Below, in pieces: positions 26,614-36,053 of a DNA stretch of 42,312 nucleotides; the first letter of the stretch is position 1; the number at the start of each line of letters is the position of its first letter. The notes under the pieces are model-generated. The model was not told the DNA's origin and made no database searches. It saw only the letters and a program-made list of their open reading frames with translations. Made by a program: the position numbers and the translations under genes. Location: contig JACZXH010000026.1 of the NCBI GenBank assembly GCA_022571715.1, forward strand, positions 1 through 42,312, written 5' to 3'. The DNA comes from Bacteroidota bacterium (GTDB lineage Bacteria; Bacteroidota; Bacteroidia; Cytophagales; Cyclobacteriaceae).

Positions 26614-28293
26614 TTACTGTTTAATAAACTTTAGATTTTTAACACGTCCCGCCATTAATTCGAACTCTTCTATTCTACCATTGGAATCTTTTTTAAACTC
26701 AAATACCCCAAAGTCATCATTTGAAAATATGTTGTCCTTAATTGCATGCATGACTGATATTTCTTTCCCTTTTAGATAAAGTATCAAATCGGCATCCTTC
26801 ATCATCAAATCATAAACCACATTAAGTTCATCGCTATTGTAAGATCCAGCAAATTTCTTTAATTCTTTATTGGAGTAAGAAGCGGGCTCGTAAGCTACAG
26901 ATTCAATTGGTTCCCCATCGTCTATTGTGATAATCATTATCTGTTGGTTGTTCTCCCTAATTTCAAATTTCACCTCAATATCTGCATTAACTCCCAACAT
27001 CTTAAATTCATTTTGATTGATGGGTATTAAATTACTTTCACTGTTTTCGGAACGATAGTATATCAGGGTATCATTTTTTAAGTAGATTTTTCTCGAGTAA
27101 CTGTCTTCGATATTCCAATATGAAGCGCAAAACTTTTCAAGTTTTTTAGTTGATAATTTAAAGATCTTTTCGTTTAATTTACTTAATTTCGGTTGGTCCT
27201 TTTCATCTACCTCCAATTTATCTTTAAGGAATATATCTGCTACCTGATAAGCTTTTGATGTAGGATTAGCATCACTTCTGTTGGATAATATAATTACAGA
27301 AAAATTCTGCTCAGGAAATCTCATTAATTGAGCACGATAGCCCGCAAGGGCTCCTCCATGACTTACTGTTTTCAATCCTTTATATGTACCTATATTCAAT
27401 GCAAAAGCATAGCCACTACTTTCACCATTATTTAAAAGGCCTTCTTCGTGCATCTTTTGAACAATTTCCTGCCCACCCTTTCCCAATTTATTGAAATAAA
27501 AGTTCTGGTCCCATAAGAACAGGTCTTCGATGTTAGAATACACACCACCAGACCCCACGAGATCAAATCTCATTATCAGGTTATCGAAACCATCTCCGTT
27601 TTGTTCTTTTTCATAACTAAAAACGCGATTTTTGATGATATCAGTATTATCATCATAGAATATTGTTTGGTGCATCCCCAGGGGTTCAAAAATGTTTTCT
27701 TTAGCAAACTCTTTTAGTGATTGACCTGCAGCTTTTTCAATAATCATTGCCAACATAAAATAACAAGAGTTGCTATAGAGGTATTGTTCTCCGGGAGAGA
27801 AATTCAAAACGTTTTGGTTCTTTATTAATTCATAAACCTCATCATCCTCTATATGATCGAGATAACTTCTTCCCTTGAGATACATCAGTGTTAAATAGTC
27901 TCTTACACCACTGGTATGATGTATAAAATGTCTAATAGTGAGCGGAGTCTCGTACTCCGGAAAATCAGGCAGAAATTTTTGTATTTCATCATCAAGATCT
28001 AATTTCCCTTTTTCTTCAAGTAATAAAATACTAAAAGTCACAAACTGTTTTGATACTGAGCCTATGTAGAAAACGGATGAAGGCGTAATGAATATGTCAT
28101 GTTCCAGATCTCCTATTCCATATCCGTTAGAGTAGATTAACTTTCCATTATTTATAATTCCTAATGCGCAACCTGGAACATCTGGTTTATTCCATTCAGC
28201 AAAGATGCTGTCAACCGAAGCAATTTCTTTAATTTGTCCATGTGAGCAGATGGTGACAAAAGTGAAAATAATTGATACCCATAAATTTTTCAT
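26614..28293 (-). CDS. Secreted class C beta-lactamase-like serine hydrolase
   Basis: A 559-residue exported enzyme with signal MKNLWVSIIFTFVTICSHGQ. The catalytic triad motifs of the beta-lactamase/DD-peptidase superfamily are all present: S79-V-S-K82 (SVSKQF), Y173-S-N175 (YLYSNSCY) and H312-G-G (SHGGALAGYRAQ). After about residue 360 comes a C-terminal extension with two small beta-rich modules (RKIYLKNDTLIYYR..., FAGSYNSDELNVVYDLMM...), common in Bacteroidota periplasmic members. Substrate may be a D-amino-acid peptide or ester; sequence does not tell. It is transcribed alone, 79 bp downstream of the lactate permease stop on the same strand. Confidence 0.88.
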   Translation of the reverse strand: MKNLWVSIIFTFVTICSHGQIKEIASVDSIFAEWNKPDVPGCALGIINNGKLIYSNGYGIGDLEHDIFITPSSVFYIGSVSKQFVTFSILLLEEKGKLDLDDEIQKFLPDFPEYETPLTIRHFIHHTSGVRDYLTLMYLKGRSYLDHIEDDEVYELIKNQNVLNFSPGEQYLYSNSCYFMLAMIIEKAAGQSLKEFAKENIFEPLGMHQTIFYDDNTDIIKNRVFSYEKEQNGDGFDNLIMRFDLVGSGGVYSNIEDLFLWDQNFYFNKLGKGGQEIVQKMHEEGLLNNGESSGYAFALNIGTYKGLKTVSHGGALAGYRAQLMRFPEQNFSVIILSNRSDANPTSKAYQVADIFLKDKLEVDEKDQPKLSKLNEKIFKLSTKKLEKFCASYWNIEDSYSRKIYLKNDTLIYYRSENSESNLIPINQNEFKMLGVNADIEVKFEIRENNQQIMIITIDDGEPIESVAYEPASYSNKELKKFAGSYNSDELNVVYDLMMKDADLILYLKGKEISVMHAIKDNIFSNDDFGVFEFKKDSNGRIEEFELMAGRVKNLKFIKQ

Positions 28294-28372
28294 AGGGTTG
28301 TATTGTGTTTCAATATTTCATCAATTTTATTAGATACGATACATATCCGTATTTATATTAAATGACATATTT

Positions 28373-30103
28373 TTACTTTATTAATTCCTGATGAAGCGGA
28401 TCTGTAATTCCTAATACAAGTATCATAATCAAACCAATAATACCGGTTAATAATACATAATAAAGCGTTGGTAAAATCGTCTTTCTTAAAACACTTCCTT
28501 CTTTACCTAACAGACCTACCGTTGCAGCCGCAGCTACTACATTATGTATCGCTATCATATTACCTGCCGCTGCTCCTACTGCTTGTAACGCAATAAATAT
28601 AGAACCTGGCATCAATAAGTTTCTGGCAGCTGCAAATTGAAACTCACTCAGCATCATATTGCTAACTGTATTGCTTCCTGCTATAAATGCTCCCAAAGCT
28701 CCAATAGTTGGGGCAAATAAAGGATAAATTTCTCCTACTGAATTCGCGGCAAATTCTGCCATAGCTACAGGCATACTTGTTAGCTCTAAATCATTGACTC
28801 CCGAATTAATTAAGACCCTTACCATTGGTACCGTAAATACCAATACAAAACCCGCATCAATTAATGTTTTACCAGATTCTGAAATAGCACTTGTTAATTG
28901 CTTTGCTTTCATATTATGTAAGAAATAAGTAATCAGTACTACAAAAATCATGATCCCTCCGGGTAGATATAACGGTGCGAAATCTGCTTTAATCCCTTCG
29001 CCTAAAATATCAATAAAATGAATTTTCACTTTATTAAGTAGCGTATTAATGCCTAATGAATCTATCCTGGTCAATACTAAAATTATTGCTACGAATAAAT
29101 AAGGTGCCCAGGCTTTTACTAAAGACATCTTTTTAGTTGGCATGGCGGCTGATAATTCCTCAGCCTTTACTTGTAGTTTACCCATCCACTCTGCAGGCCA
29201 TTCTGATGCCGGAGCAAAATCCCAGGCTGTTTTTGGGGTTAAAAAATTATTTTTTGCTGCTAATACAACTATTGGTAATCCTATTAAAGCTCCTATTATC
29301 GAAGGGAATTCTGGTCCTAAGAAAATACCCGTTAGGGCGTAAGGTACTGTAAATGCCAAACCTCCTAAAATAGCAAAAGGAAATATTGAAAATCCTTCTT
29401 TCCATGATCGATTTTTACCAAAATAACGTGTCATTGTTGCACACATAAACAATGGAATTAACGTTCCAACAATCGCATGCGTAACTGCTACTTCAGTAGT
29501 AATTATTGCCAAAAACTGATCCCAGCTACTTCCCAGATCTATTAAATCAGAACTAATTTTTTCATGGTTTAATCCACCCTCTATTCCTATAATAATAGGT
29601 GTTCCTACTGCTCCAAAAGATACGGGTGTACTTTGTATCATCATGCCCATGGTAACGGCTGCCATCGCAGGAAACCCTAATCCTACCAATAATGGCGCAC
29701 AAATGGCCGCTGGTGTACCAAAACCCGCTGCTCCTTCTATAAACGAGCCAAATAACCAGGCAATAATAATTACTTGTACTCGCCTATCGGCACTTATATT
29801 AGTGAATCCGCTTCGTATGGCAACTAATGCGCCTGAATTTTTTAAGGTGTTCAATAATAAAATGGCGCCAAATATGATCCATAATATAGCGGCAGTATAT
29901 ACTAACCCTTGTATTGTAGATGCCATTATTCTATTAAATGACATTTCCCAGGCAAAAAATGCGATCACCGCAGCCAATAAATAAACTATTGGCATCGTTT
30001 TTTTTGCCGACCAGCGTAATCCTATTAATAAGATTCCCGAAACCAATATCGGCATAAATGCCAGTAAGGCTTGTAAGGCTATGTTTTCTTGTATTATTTC
30101 CAA
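28373..30103 (-). CDS. lldP: L-lactate permease family transporter (LctP)
   Basis: A 576-residue transporter with about 13-14 membrane segments and the LctP family hallmarks: [20 protein letters not shown], then [16 protein letters not shown], and [18 protein letters not shown] near the C-terminus. Length equals the family norm. It imports lactate (and glycolate in some species) with protons across the inner membrane. No lactate dehydrogenase is adjacent. It is divergent from the malonate genes matB-madL-madM, with a 316-bp space to the chosen matB start, so this block handles small carboxylates. Substrate could be another short hydroxy or dicarboxylic acid. Confidence 0.9.
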   Translation of the reverse strand: MEIIQENIALQALLAFMPILVSGILLIGLRWSAKKTMPIVYLLAAVIAFFAWEMSFNRIMASTIQGLVYTAAILWIIFGAILLLNTLKNSGALVAIRSGFTNISADRRVQVIIIAWLFGSFIEGAAGFGTPAAICAPLLVGLGFPAMAAVTMGMMIQSTPVSFGAVGTPIIIGIEGGLNHEKISSDLIDLGSSWDQFLAIITTEVAVTHAIVGTLIPLFMCATMTRYFGKNRSWKEGFSIFPFAILGGLAFTVPYALTGIFLGPEFPSIIGALIGLPIVVLAAKNNFLTPKTAWDFAPASEWPAEWMGKLQVKAEELSAAMPTKKMSLVKAWAPYLFVAIILVLTRIDSLGINTLLNKVKIHFIDILGEGIKADFAPLYLPGGIMIFVVLITYFLHNMKAKQLTSAISESGKTLIDAGFVLVFTVPMVRVLINSGVNDLELTSMPVAMAEFAANSVGEIYPLFAPTIGALGAFIAGSNTVSNMMLSEFQFAAARNLLMPGSIFIALQAVGAAAGNMIAIHNVVAAAATVGLLGKEGSVLRKTILPTLYYVLLTGIIGLIMILVLGITDPLHQELIK

Positions 30104-30419
30104 TTTATTTTTTATACATTATTCATTTTGATGCTTTTTTGCTTAATTCACTGCAACGATCATAGAACGCACTAAAAGTAGTGAAACTGCATCAACCCTC
30201 AAAAGTTTGCAAGTCGAAATCACATTGGTTTGTAAAATCCGGGAAATCACAATGTAGCAACCAGCCAAAAAGTCTCAATAAGTGAAATGAAGAGGCCAAT
30301 AAGAACTTAAATTTCAATTAGCTAAGTGACATATGCATTCATTGCAACCATTAGCTCTTTCCCGAATTAAACCATCATACTCCGTACCTAATTCAATACT
30401 TTGGTCTATATTAGGATTT

Positions 30420-31904
30420 ATGCTTTATCTAATCAATCAGGCTAAACTATACTCAAATAATATCGCCATAATAGCTGATGATAAGGCATATACCTATCAG
30501 CAATTGCTTATAAGCTCACAAAATTTCGCTTCCCTCTTGCTCAATGGTGCCAAAGACCTGAATCAAAAACGCGTTGCTTTTGTTTTGCCACCTGGCATGG
30601 ATTATGTCATCGTGCAATGGGCCATTTGGCAGGCAGGAGGTATAGCGGTACCACTCAATCCAAAGGCACCTTTAGACTCACACCGCTATGTGCTAGAGGA
30701 TGCAGCAGTTGACATTATAGTTACTTCTCCTATTTACATAGCTGATATTGAAGCGCTAGCATCCGAATTAAAAATCCGCGTGGTCACATCAGGAATGTCC
30801 GCTGAGCTAACTCCCGATCTTCCCGATATAGCAGCAGATCGGGCCGCAATGATCCTCTATACCAGTGGCACAACAGCTGCACCCAAGGGGGTGGTATCAA
30901 CCCATGAAAATATAGAAGCACAGGCAAAAGCTTTAGTGGAAGCATGGGAATGGTCGGCAACTGACCGTATTATCAATGTGCTACCCATGCATCATATTCA
31001 TGGTATCATAAATATTCTAACTTGTGCCCTTATGTCCGGCGCTTCCTGTGAATTCATGGCCAGGTTTGAACCAAAAGTACTCCTGGATAAACTGTGCCAG
31101 CCAGAGGTAACGCTTTTTATGGCGGTACCCACCATTTACTATAAGCTGGTAGCCTATTGGGAATCGTTAGATCAGCCCGAGCAAATAAAAATTTCAGCAG
31201 GTCTTAATACCCTAAGACTCATGGTTTCAGGTTCCGCTGCGCTTCCTGTTTCTACTCTGGAAAAATGGAAAAATATTACTAGTCATACGCTTCTGGAACG
31301 ATATGGCATGACCGAAATTGGCATGGCTATCAGTAATCCTTACATTGGTGAAAGACGTCCTGGTCATATTGGCTTGCCCCTGCCTGGAGTGGAATTAAGA
31401 TTAGTCGATGAAGAAATGCATGATGTACAAATTGGTGAGCAGGGTGAAATACTGGTCAAAGGACCCAATGTGTTTAAAGAATATTGGAATAAACCTGAGA
31501 TTACACATGCCGCATTTACAAGCGACGGCTGGTTTAAAACAGGTGATATAGCCATATTCAAGGAAGGCTATTATAAAATAATAGGGCGAAACTTAGATAT
31601 CATAAAGTCTGGTGGTTACAAGCTGTCGGCATTGGAAATTGAAGAAGTATTACGGAGCTATCCTGGTATTAGCGATTGTGGAGTTGTAGGCATCCCGGAT
31701 GAGGAGTGGGGCGAATTGGTTGCTGCAGCTTTGATAATCGATGGCGATTCCTTTACCGAAAGGGAACTGATTCTTTGGTTGTCGAATAAACTTCCCAGGT
31801 ATAAAATACCAACTGTATTCAAGAAATTGAGGGAGTTGCCACGAAATGCAATGGGCAAAGTAGTTAAAAATGAACTCAAAGAAATCTTTATTCATAGCGT
31901 ATGA
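30420..31904 (+). CDS. matB: MatB-like malonyl-CoA synthetase
   Basis: About 494 residues from MLYLINQAKLYSNNIAIIAD. An upstream ATG at 30333 would add 29 residues without family similarity, so 30420 is preferred. It is an ANL-superfamily adenylating enzyme: the P-loop is ILYTSGTTAAPKGVVSTHEN, then RYGMTEIG, WFKTGDIA and the C-terminal lysine in AMGKVVKNELK. HVLP-like segments match MatB proteins closely (VEAWEWSATDRIINVLPMHH, then GIINILTCAL, LFMAVPTIYYKL). MatB converts malonate, ATP and CoA to malonyl-CoA, AMP and PPi in the cytoplasm. The stop overlaps the madL start as ATGA, and the MadLM malonate transporter supports the substrate call. Confidence 0.85.
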   Translation: MLYLINQAKLYSNNIAIIADDKAYTYQQLLISSQNFASLLLNGAKDLNQKRVAFVLPPGMDYVIVQWAIWQAGGIAVPLNPKAPLDSHRYVLEDAAVDIIVTSPIYIADIEALASELKIRVVTSGMSAELTPDLPDIAADRAAMILYTSGTTAAPKGVVSTHENIEAQAKALVEAWEWSATDRIINVLPMHHIHGIINILTCALMSGASCEFMARFEPKVLLDKLCQPEVTLFMAVPTIYYKLVAYWESLDQPEQIKISAGLNTLRLMVSGSAALPVSTLEKWKNITSHTLLERYGMTEIGMAISNPYIGERRPGHIGLPLPGVELRLVDEEMHDVQIGEQGEILVKGPNVFKEYWNKPEITHAAFTSDGWFKTGDIAIFKEGYYKIIGRNLDIIKSGGYKLSALEIEEVLRSYPGISDCGVVGIPDEEWGELVAAALIIDGDSFTERELILWLSNKLPRYKIPTVFKKLRELPRNAMGKVVKNELKEIFIHSV

Positions 31905-32272
31905 AAATTTATGGCGTGGCATTTCTTGCTGCTTGCTTCTTACTAGGTCAACTGGCTGGCAAATATTTAGGAATAGCACTTGGCGTAGGTGGAAATGTGG
32001 GCGGCGTTGGCCTGGCTATGTTATTGCTGGTGCTTGTAAACGATCGTTTTTATAATAAAACATCCATTCATCCAGAAACAAAAAGCGGTATCATTTTCTG
32101 GAGTACCATGTACATACCGGTGGTAATCGCCATGGCCTCCGTGTTAAATGTTAAGGTCGCGCTTACCGGTGGATGGGTAGCGGTATTTTCTGGCATAATA
32201 GCTACCTCTTGCTGTTACCTGTTGATCCCCATGCTCTCCAGGTTGGCCAAAACCAAAGGTACTGCAGAATGA
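31901..32272 (+). CDS. madL: Malonate transporter subunit MadL
   Basis: A 123-residue protein with four hydrophobic segments. The start, MKIYGVAFLAACFLLGQLAG, and GVGGNVGGVGLAMLLLVLVN are characteristic of MadL. MadL and MadM together form the sodium- or proton-coupled malonate carrier of malonate-degrading bacteria. The ATG overlaps the matB stop (ATGA at 31901-31904) and the stop overlaps the madM start (ATGA at 32269-32272), so the three genes are translationally coupled. Confidence 0.88.
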   Translation: MKIYGVAFLAACFLLGQLAGKYLGIALGVGGNVGGVGLAMLLLVLVNDRFYNKTSIHPETKSGIIFWSTMYIPVVIAMASVLNVKVALTGGWVAVFSGIIATSCCYLLIPMLSRLAKTKGTAE

Positions 32273-33024
32273 GTGGCCTCGAAGTATTAGATAACCTGCT
32301 CATCAAGAATGGCCTTATCATGGCTTTCCTCGTAGTCGGCATCATGATGTGGCTGTCAGATCTTATTTCGAAAAAACTCTTCAGGAAACGAATACCAGGA
32401 GTAGCCATTGCCATTTTAGCAGCACTTGTATTGGCTTATTTTGGCGAGGAAAAGGGCGTAGCCAATTTTCCTGTATTTTCTGGTATGGCCCTTTTAGGAG
32501 GGGCCATGTTACGCGATTTTACCATTGTAGCTACAGCCATGGGGGTAAGTTTGTCTGAACTGAAGAAAACTGGTCTGGCAGGTATCTTATCACTGCTCAT
32601 TGGTGTAATACTAACCTTCTTCGTAGGTGGGCTAATAGGTTATGCCATGGGTTACACTGATGCGGTGAGCTTTACCACAATAGGTGCAGGGGCATGTACT
32701 TATATTGTAGGCCCTATAACGGGAGCGGCCATTGGAGCATCATCTGATATTATTGCCATAAGCGTAGCCACAGGAGTAATAAAGACCATTTTTGTTACTA
32801 TTATTACACCTATTGTAGCAAAAAGAATTGGTTTAGACAATCCAGGTACAGCCATGGTATTTGGTGGCATGATAGGTACCACAAGTGGAGTTGCGGCTGG
32901 CCTGGCAGCAACCGATCCTAAACTTGTGCCTTATGGTGCAATGACGGCAACATTCTATACAGGCATTGGTGTCCTCCTCTGCCCTTCTGTTTTTTATTTA
33001 TTGATGAAATACCTGCTTAGTTAG
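32269..33024 (+). CDS. madM: Malonate transporter subunit MadM
   Basis: About 251 residues from MSGLEVLDNLLIKNGLIMAF; the ATGA overlap with madL fixes this start rather than the in-frame ATG at 32173. Around seven to eight membrane segments. Family landmarks include WLSDLISKKLFRKRIPGVAI, FSGMALLGGAMLRDFTIVAT, the glycine-rich IGAGACTYIVGPITGAAIGA and GTTSGVAAGLAATDP. It is the larger subunit of the MadLM malonate carrier. No malonate decarboxylase (mdc/mad) or malonyl-CoA decarboxylase gene follows in the window. Confidence 0.9.
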   Translation: MSGLEVLDNLLIKNGLIMAFLVVGIMMWLSDLISKKLFRKRIPGVAIAILAALVLAYFGEEKGVANFPVFSGMALLGGAMLRDFTIVATAMGVSLSELKKTGLAGILSLLIGVILTFFVGGLIGYAMGYTDAVSFTTIGAGACTYIVGPITGAAIGASSDIIAISVATGVIKTIFVTIITPIVAKRIGLDNPGTAMVFGGMIGTTSGVAAGLAATDPKLVPYGAMTATFYTGIGVLLCPSVFYLLMKYLLS

Positions 33025-33216
33025 TGTCATATCGATCGTACCGTGTTGGGTAAGTCGCCGAAATTTTCGTACTGGACAATGCAACCATTTGAATGCCCCC
33101 AATATGATGTTTCTTAATAACAGGCAGCTTAATGTTTTCATTTGATATCTTGATAAAGGATTAGGTAAACATTTCTTGATTGTGTAGATTTAGCATATTC
33201 ATGTAGGATACAAATA

Positions 33217-34194
33217 ATGATAATTGATTTTCATAACCATTTTTATCCTCCCGAATATATTAAGGAAATAGAAACTGGTCCCAGTTTTTACAAAATTACT
33301 TATGACGAGGAAGGTAATCCTGTAATACATTCGCCAGGGGATTACAATATAATAGTGCCTGGCCACAGATTAATTGATGTACGAAAGCAGGTTTTGATAG
33401 ATCAGGGAGTCGATAAACAGGTGTTAACATTCACTGCCCCTGGCACCATTGTGGAAACTCCTGAGAGATCAGTGGAATTAGCTAGGAAAGTGAATGATAT
33501 ATTTTCTTCAATAGCCAAAAACCACAAGGACAGTTTCACTGCTCTGGCAACTTTACCATTAAATGATCCAAACGAATCAGTAGCCGAACTGGAACGGATC
33601 ATGGGCCCTCTGGGACTAAAGGGTGTGATGCTTTACAGCAACGCAAATGGTGTGGCGTTGAGTGATGAAATATTCTGGCCGTTGTATGAAAAAGCGAATG
33701 AACTCAAGGCAGTGTTTTACATACATCCCACTTATCCGGTAGGAGTAGAAGCTATGACAGAATTTATGTTAATGCCTTTACTTGGATTTACATTTGATAC
33801 AACTCTTGCAGCCGCAAAGCTAGTATTTACAGGAATCCCTGAAAGATACCCCCATATTAAATGGGTATTAGGACATCTTGGTGGCACGATTCCTTACTTA
33901 GCTGAGAGGTTGGATAGAGGATATGAAGCCTTCAAAGAATGCAGGGTACATATTGACAGACCGCCAAGCTACTATTTAAGACAATTCTATTATGATACTG
34001 TAAACTTTGATATTAATGCCCTGGAATTTGCAGTGGATTTTGCCGGAGCAGATCATGTGATCGCCGGCAGTGATTATCCCCATCAAATAGGAAGTATATC
34101 CAAAATGATTGAAAGCATTTCTAAGATGAATCTAACAGCGAGCGACAAAGCTAAAATTTATTGTGAGAACTCAATGAAGCTGCTGGGTCTTTAG
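33217..34194 (+). CDS. ACMSD-like amidohydrolase/decarboxylase
   Basis: A 325-residue TIM-barrel protein of the amidohydrolase_2 (ACMSD/gamma-resorcylate decarboxylase) family. Metal ligands are visible: His6-x-His8 (IIDFHNHFYPP), His170 (FYIHPTYP), His220 (LGHLGGTIPYLAERLD) and Asp286 (GSDYPHQIG). This set is typical of metal-dependent non-oxidative decarboxylases and related hydrolases. The gene follows madM by 192 bp on the same strand and overlaps the end of the convergent symporter gene by 4 bp. Its position after a malonate activation cluster lacking a decarboxylase is suggestive, but no member known to me acts on malonate or malonyl-CoA. The substrate is therefore open. Confidence 0.85.
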   Translation: MIIDFHNHFYPPEYIKEIETGPSFYKITYDEEGNPVIHSPGDYNIIVPGHRLIDVRKQVLIDQGVDKQVLTFTAPGTIVETPERSVELARKVNDIFSSIAKNHKDSFTALATLPLNDPNESVAELERIMGPLGLKGVMLYSNANGVALSDEIFWPLYEKANELKAVFYIHPTYPVGVEAMTEFMLMPLLGFTFDTTLAAAKLVFTGIPERYPHIKWVLGHLGGTIPYLAERLDRGYEAFKECRVHIDRPPSYYLRQFYYDTVNFDINALEFAVDFAGADHVIAGSDYPHQIGSISKMIESISKMNLTASDKAKIYCENSMKLLGL

Positions 34195-35582
34195 ATAATT
34201 ATTTTCTTTCTTTTTAACAAATAGTGGACCAAAAGATAAGTGCTTGAGCTGCAGACCAATCCAAATAAAAGTGTTGGGAAGCCAGTTTCAGTACCATAGA
34301 AAGTCCATAGAATTGAGGATAAAATACCAACGAGAATCGATGCCATCGCAGCCTGCCATCTCGGGTTTCGAACATAGACTGAGAATACTACCACAGGCAG
34401 GTAAGTGGGAATAAAAATGGCGGTAAGGTAAATGAAGGCATCGGTCAGTGAATCCACATACTGAGAAGCAAAAATGGATATTATTCCAATAATAAGAATT
34501 GAGCGTTTGGAATAATTCAATCTCCTTTTATTGGAAATTGTTTTCCTTATAACCGATAGAATATCAACAGAAAATACGATCGAAGCTCCGTTCAGGATGC
34601 TATCTTGTGTGGACATTATTACACCGATCATTGCAACGGCAAAGATCCCATGAAGAATTCGGTGATAAAGGTTGTTTCCCAGCAACAATAGTATTTCGTC
34701 GCTTTCTTCCAGACCTGGGTACAGGAAATTACCCAAATCTCCTACAATCACCATTATGAACATCCAGGTAAACATAAATATGGAGGTCCAGATCATAGCC
34801 TTTTTAGCTGAAAAGGCACTATTTGAAGCTAGAATCCTATTTACCGTTGTTGGATGCATCATACCTAAAAGCAGCCAAGTGAGTGCATGCTCGAGGTAAT
34901 TTCCCAACTGAAAATCTGAAACTTCAACAGAAAATTTTTCCTTTGTAGATACCAGGTATTCCGAGATGGAAAAATCTTTTGAAAATACCATAATCAGGAT
35001 TAGAAGCGGAATTAGAACCACGAAGTGCGCTAACTGAAAAGCGTCAGTTTGTATGGTAGCTCGAATTCCCCCGAAATAGGAGTAAGCTGTTATTATTAAT
35101 ACAATTACAGTCACAGAAATGCTTTGATCCCAACCAAATATATTGCTTACTAGAATCCCTCCAGCACTGGTAACGAAGATCGAAATAAAAACAAGTTGTG
35201 CGAAGACCAGTATACCGATGGTGACTTTAACCACCTTGCTGTTGTGCGTATTGGAACCAGCGATAAGGTCACCAGCAGATAGTGCATCGGGAAATTTCCG
35301 ATACACCTGTTTGGCAAAAAAGATGGCCATTACTAAATAATTTACTCCTACCCACATTATGGATAAGTAGTAATAGATGCCCGCGCTATATCCTTCCTTG
35401 ACAATTCCCATAGTATAGGCAGGACCAATCATCGTAGCAGCAAGAGTAGCAAAAATGAGGGCGCTTCCCAGGCTTTTGTTCGCGACTGCATATTCAGCGA
35501 AGCTGGTTTTTCTCCTCGAATAGATTATGAATAGAAAGTATAAGCCTGCAAAAAGCAGGACAATTATTTTGTCAGCAGACAT
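34191..35582 (-). CDS. Sodium:solute symporter family transporter
   Basis: A 463-residue SSS-family transporter with about 13 membrane segments. Recognisable parts are the start SADKIIVLLFAGLYFLFIIY, FAEYAVANKSLG, AATMIGPAYTMGIVKEGYSA, YSYFGGIRATIQTDAFQLAH (the conserved GG-x-R-A-x-x-x-TD-x-x-Q motif) and MIGVIMSTQDSILNGASIVF. These proteins take up sugars, amino acids or carboxylates with sodium. It converges on the amidohydrolase gene with a 4-bp overlap. A role in bringing in the amidohydrolase substrate is plausible but only inferred. Confidence 0.9.
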   Translation of the reverse strand: MSADKIIVLLFAGLYFLFIIYSRRKTSFAEYAVANKSLGSALIFATLAATMIGPAYTMGIVKEGYSAGIYYYLSIMWVGVNYLVMAIFFAKQVYRKFPDALSAGDLIAGSNTHNSKVVKVTIGILVFAQLVFISIFVTSAGGILVSNIFGWDQSISVTVIVLIITAYSYFGGIRATIQTDAFQLAHFVVLIPLLILIMVFSKDFSISEYLVSTKEKFSVEVSDFQLGNYLEHALTWLLLGMMHPTTVNRILASNSAFSAKKAMIWTSIFMFTWMFIMVIVGDLGNFLYPGLEESDEILLLLGNNLYHRILHGIFAVAMIGVIMSTQDSILNGASIVFSVDILSVIRKTISNKRRLNYSKRSILIIGIISIFASQYVDSLTDAFIYLTAIFIPTYLPVVVFSVYVRNPRWQAAMASILVGILSSILWTFYGTETGFPTLLFGLVCSSSTYLLVHYLLKRKKIII

Positions 35583-35764
35583 GCTCTTTATAAATTTCCT
35601 CTACGTTAACTTATTTGCAAAATAGCTTCAAATAGCATAGAGAGGCTAATGTTTCGAGAATTTTCTTCATAGTTAAAGGTATGATCATCAACGTTTGGCT
35701 CAAAAGCGTTGCTGTCAAACAAGGCAGTTATGATTTTTTAGTTTTTGTTATGTGGATTTATCTA

Positions 35765-35969
35765 TCAAGTGATTATTGTAACTATGGTCACTGAAATCAT
35801 AACAGCAATCGCTGCCATTATTGAATCACGCACTTCCATAACAGTTTGGTTTATCTTGCGTGTAATTTTAGTGTTTTCAACTATCGTTATTATCTTATAC
35901 TTGATCCTATCTGACTTTTCTTTTGAAATTTCGGATTGCAGATCAGCCCTATGTTTTTTATCTCCTTGT
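35765..35969 (-). pseudogene. Possible C-terminal remnant of a small membrane protein
   Basis: Within the 471-bp gap between the symporter and cyclase genes, the minus strand is open from TAA near 35972 to TGA at 35767-35765. It encodes about 67 residues with a charged part (KKHRADLQSEISKEKSDRIK) followed by a hydrophobic end (MAAIAVMISVTIVTIIT). The only ATGs are late. The composition looks coding, but I cannot assign a family. The opposite strand is also open here, so a chance frame is possible. Confidence 0.3.
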
Positions 35970-36053
35970 TAGGTGCTGTCTCAGAAGATTAGTAGTCTGG
36001 TGAAAACAGATCTAATGTTTGTAATTTTAGAATCAAAATTGATTTCAAACGCC

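Noticed and set aside
35745-35972. Plus-strand hydrophobic 75-residue frame before the cyclase
   Set aside because: Its opposite strand has stronger coding character, and the cyclase start at 36054 makes it an unlikely leader gene.
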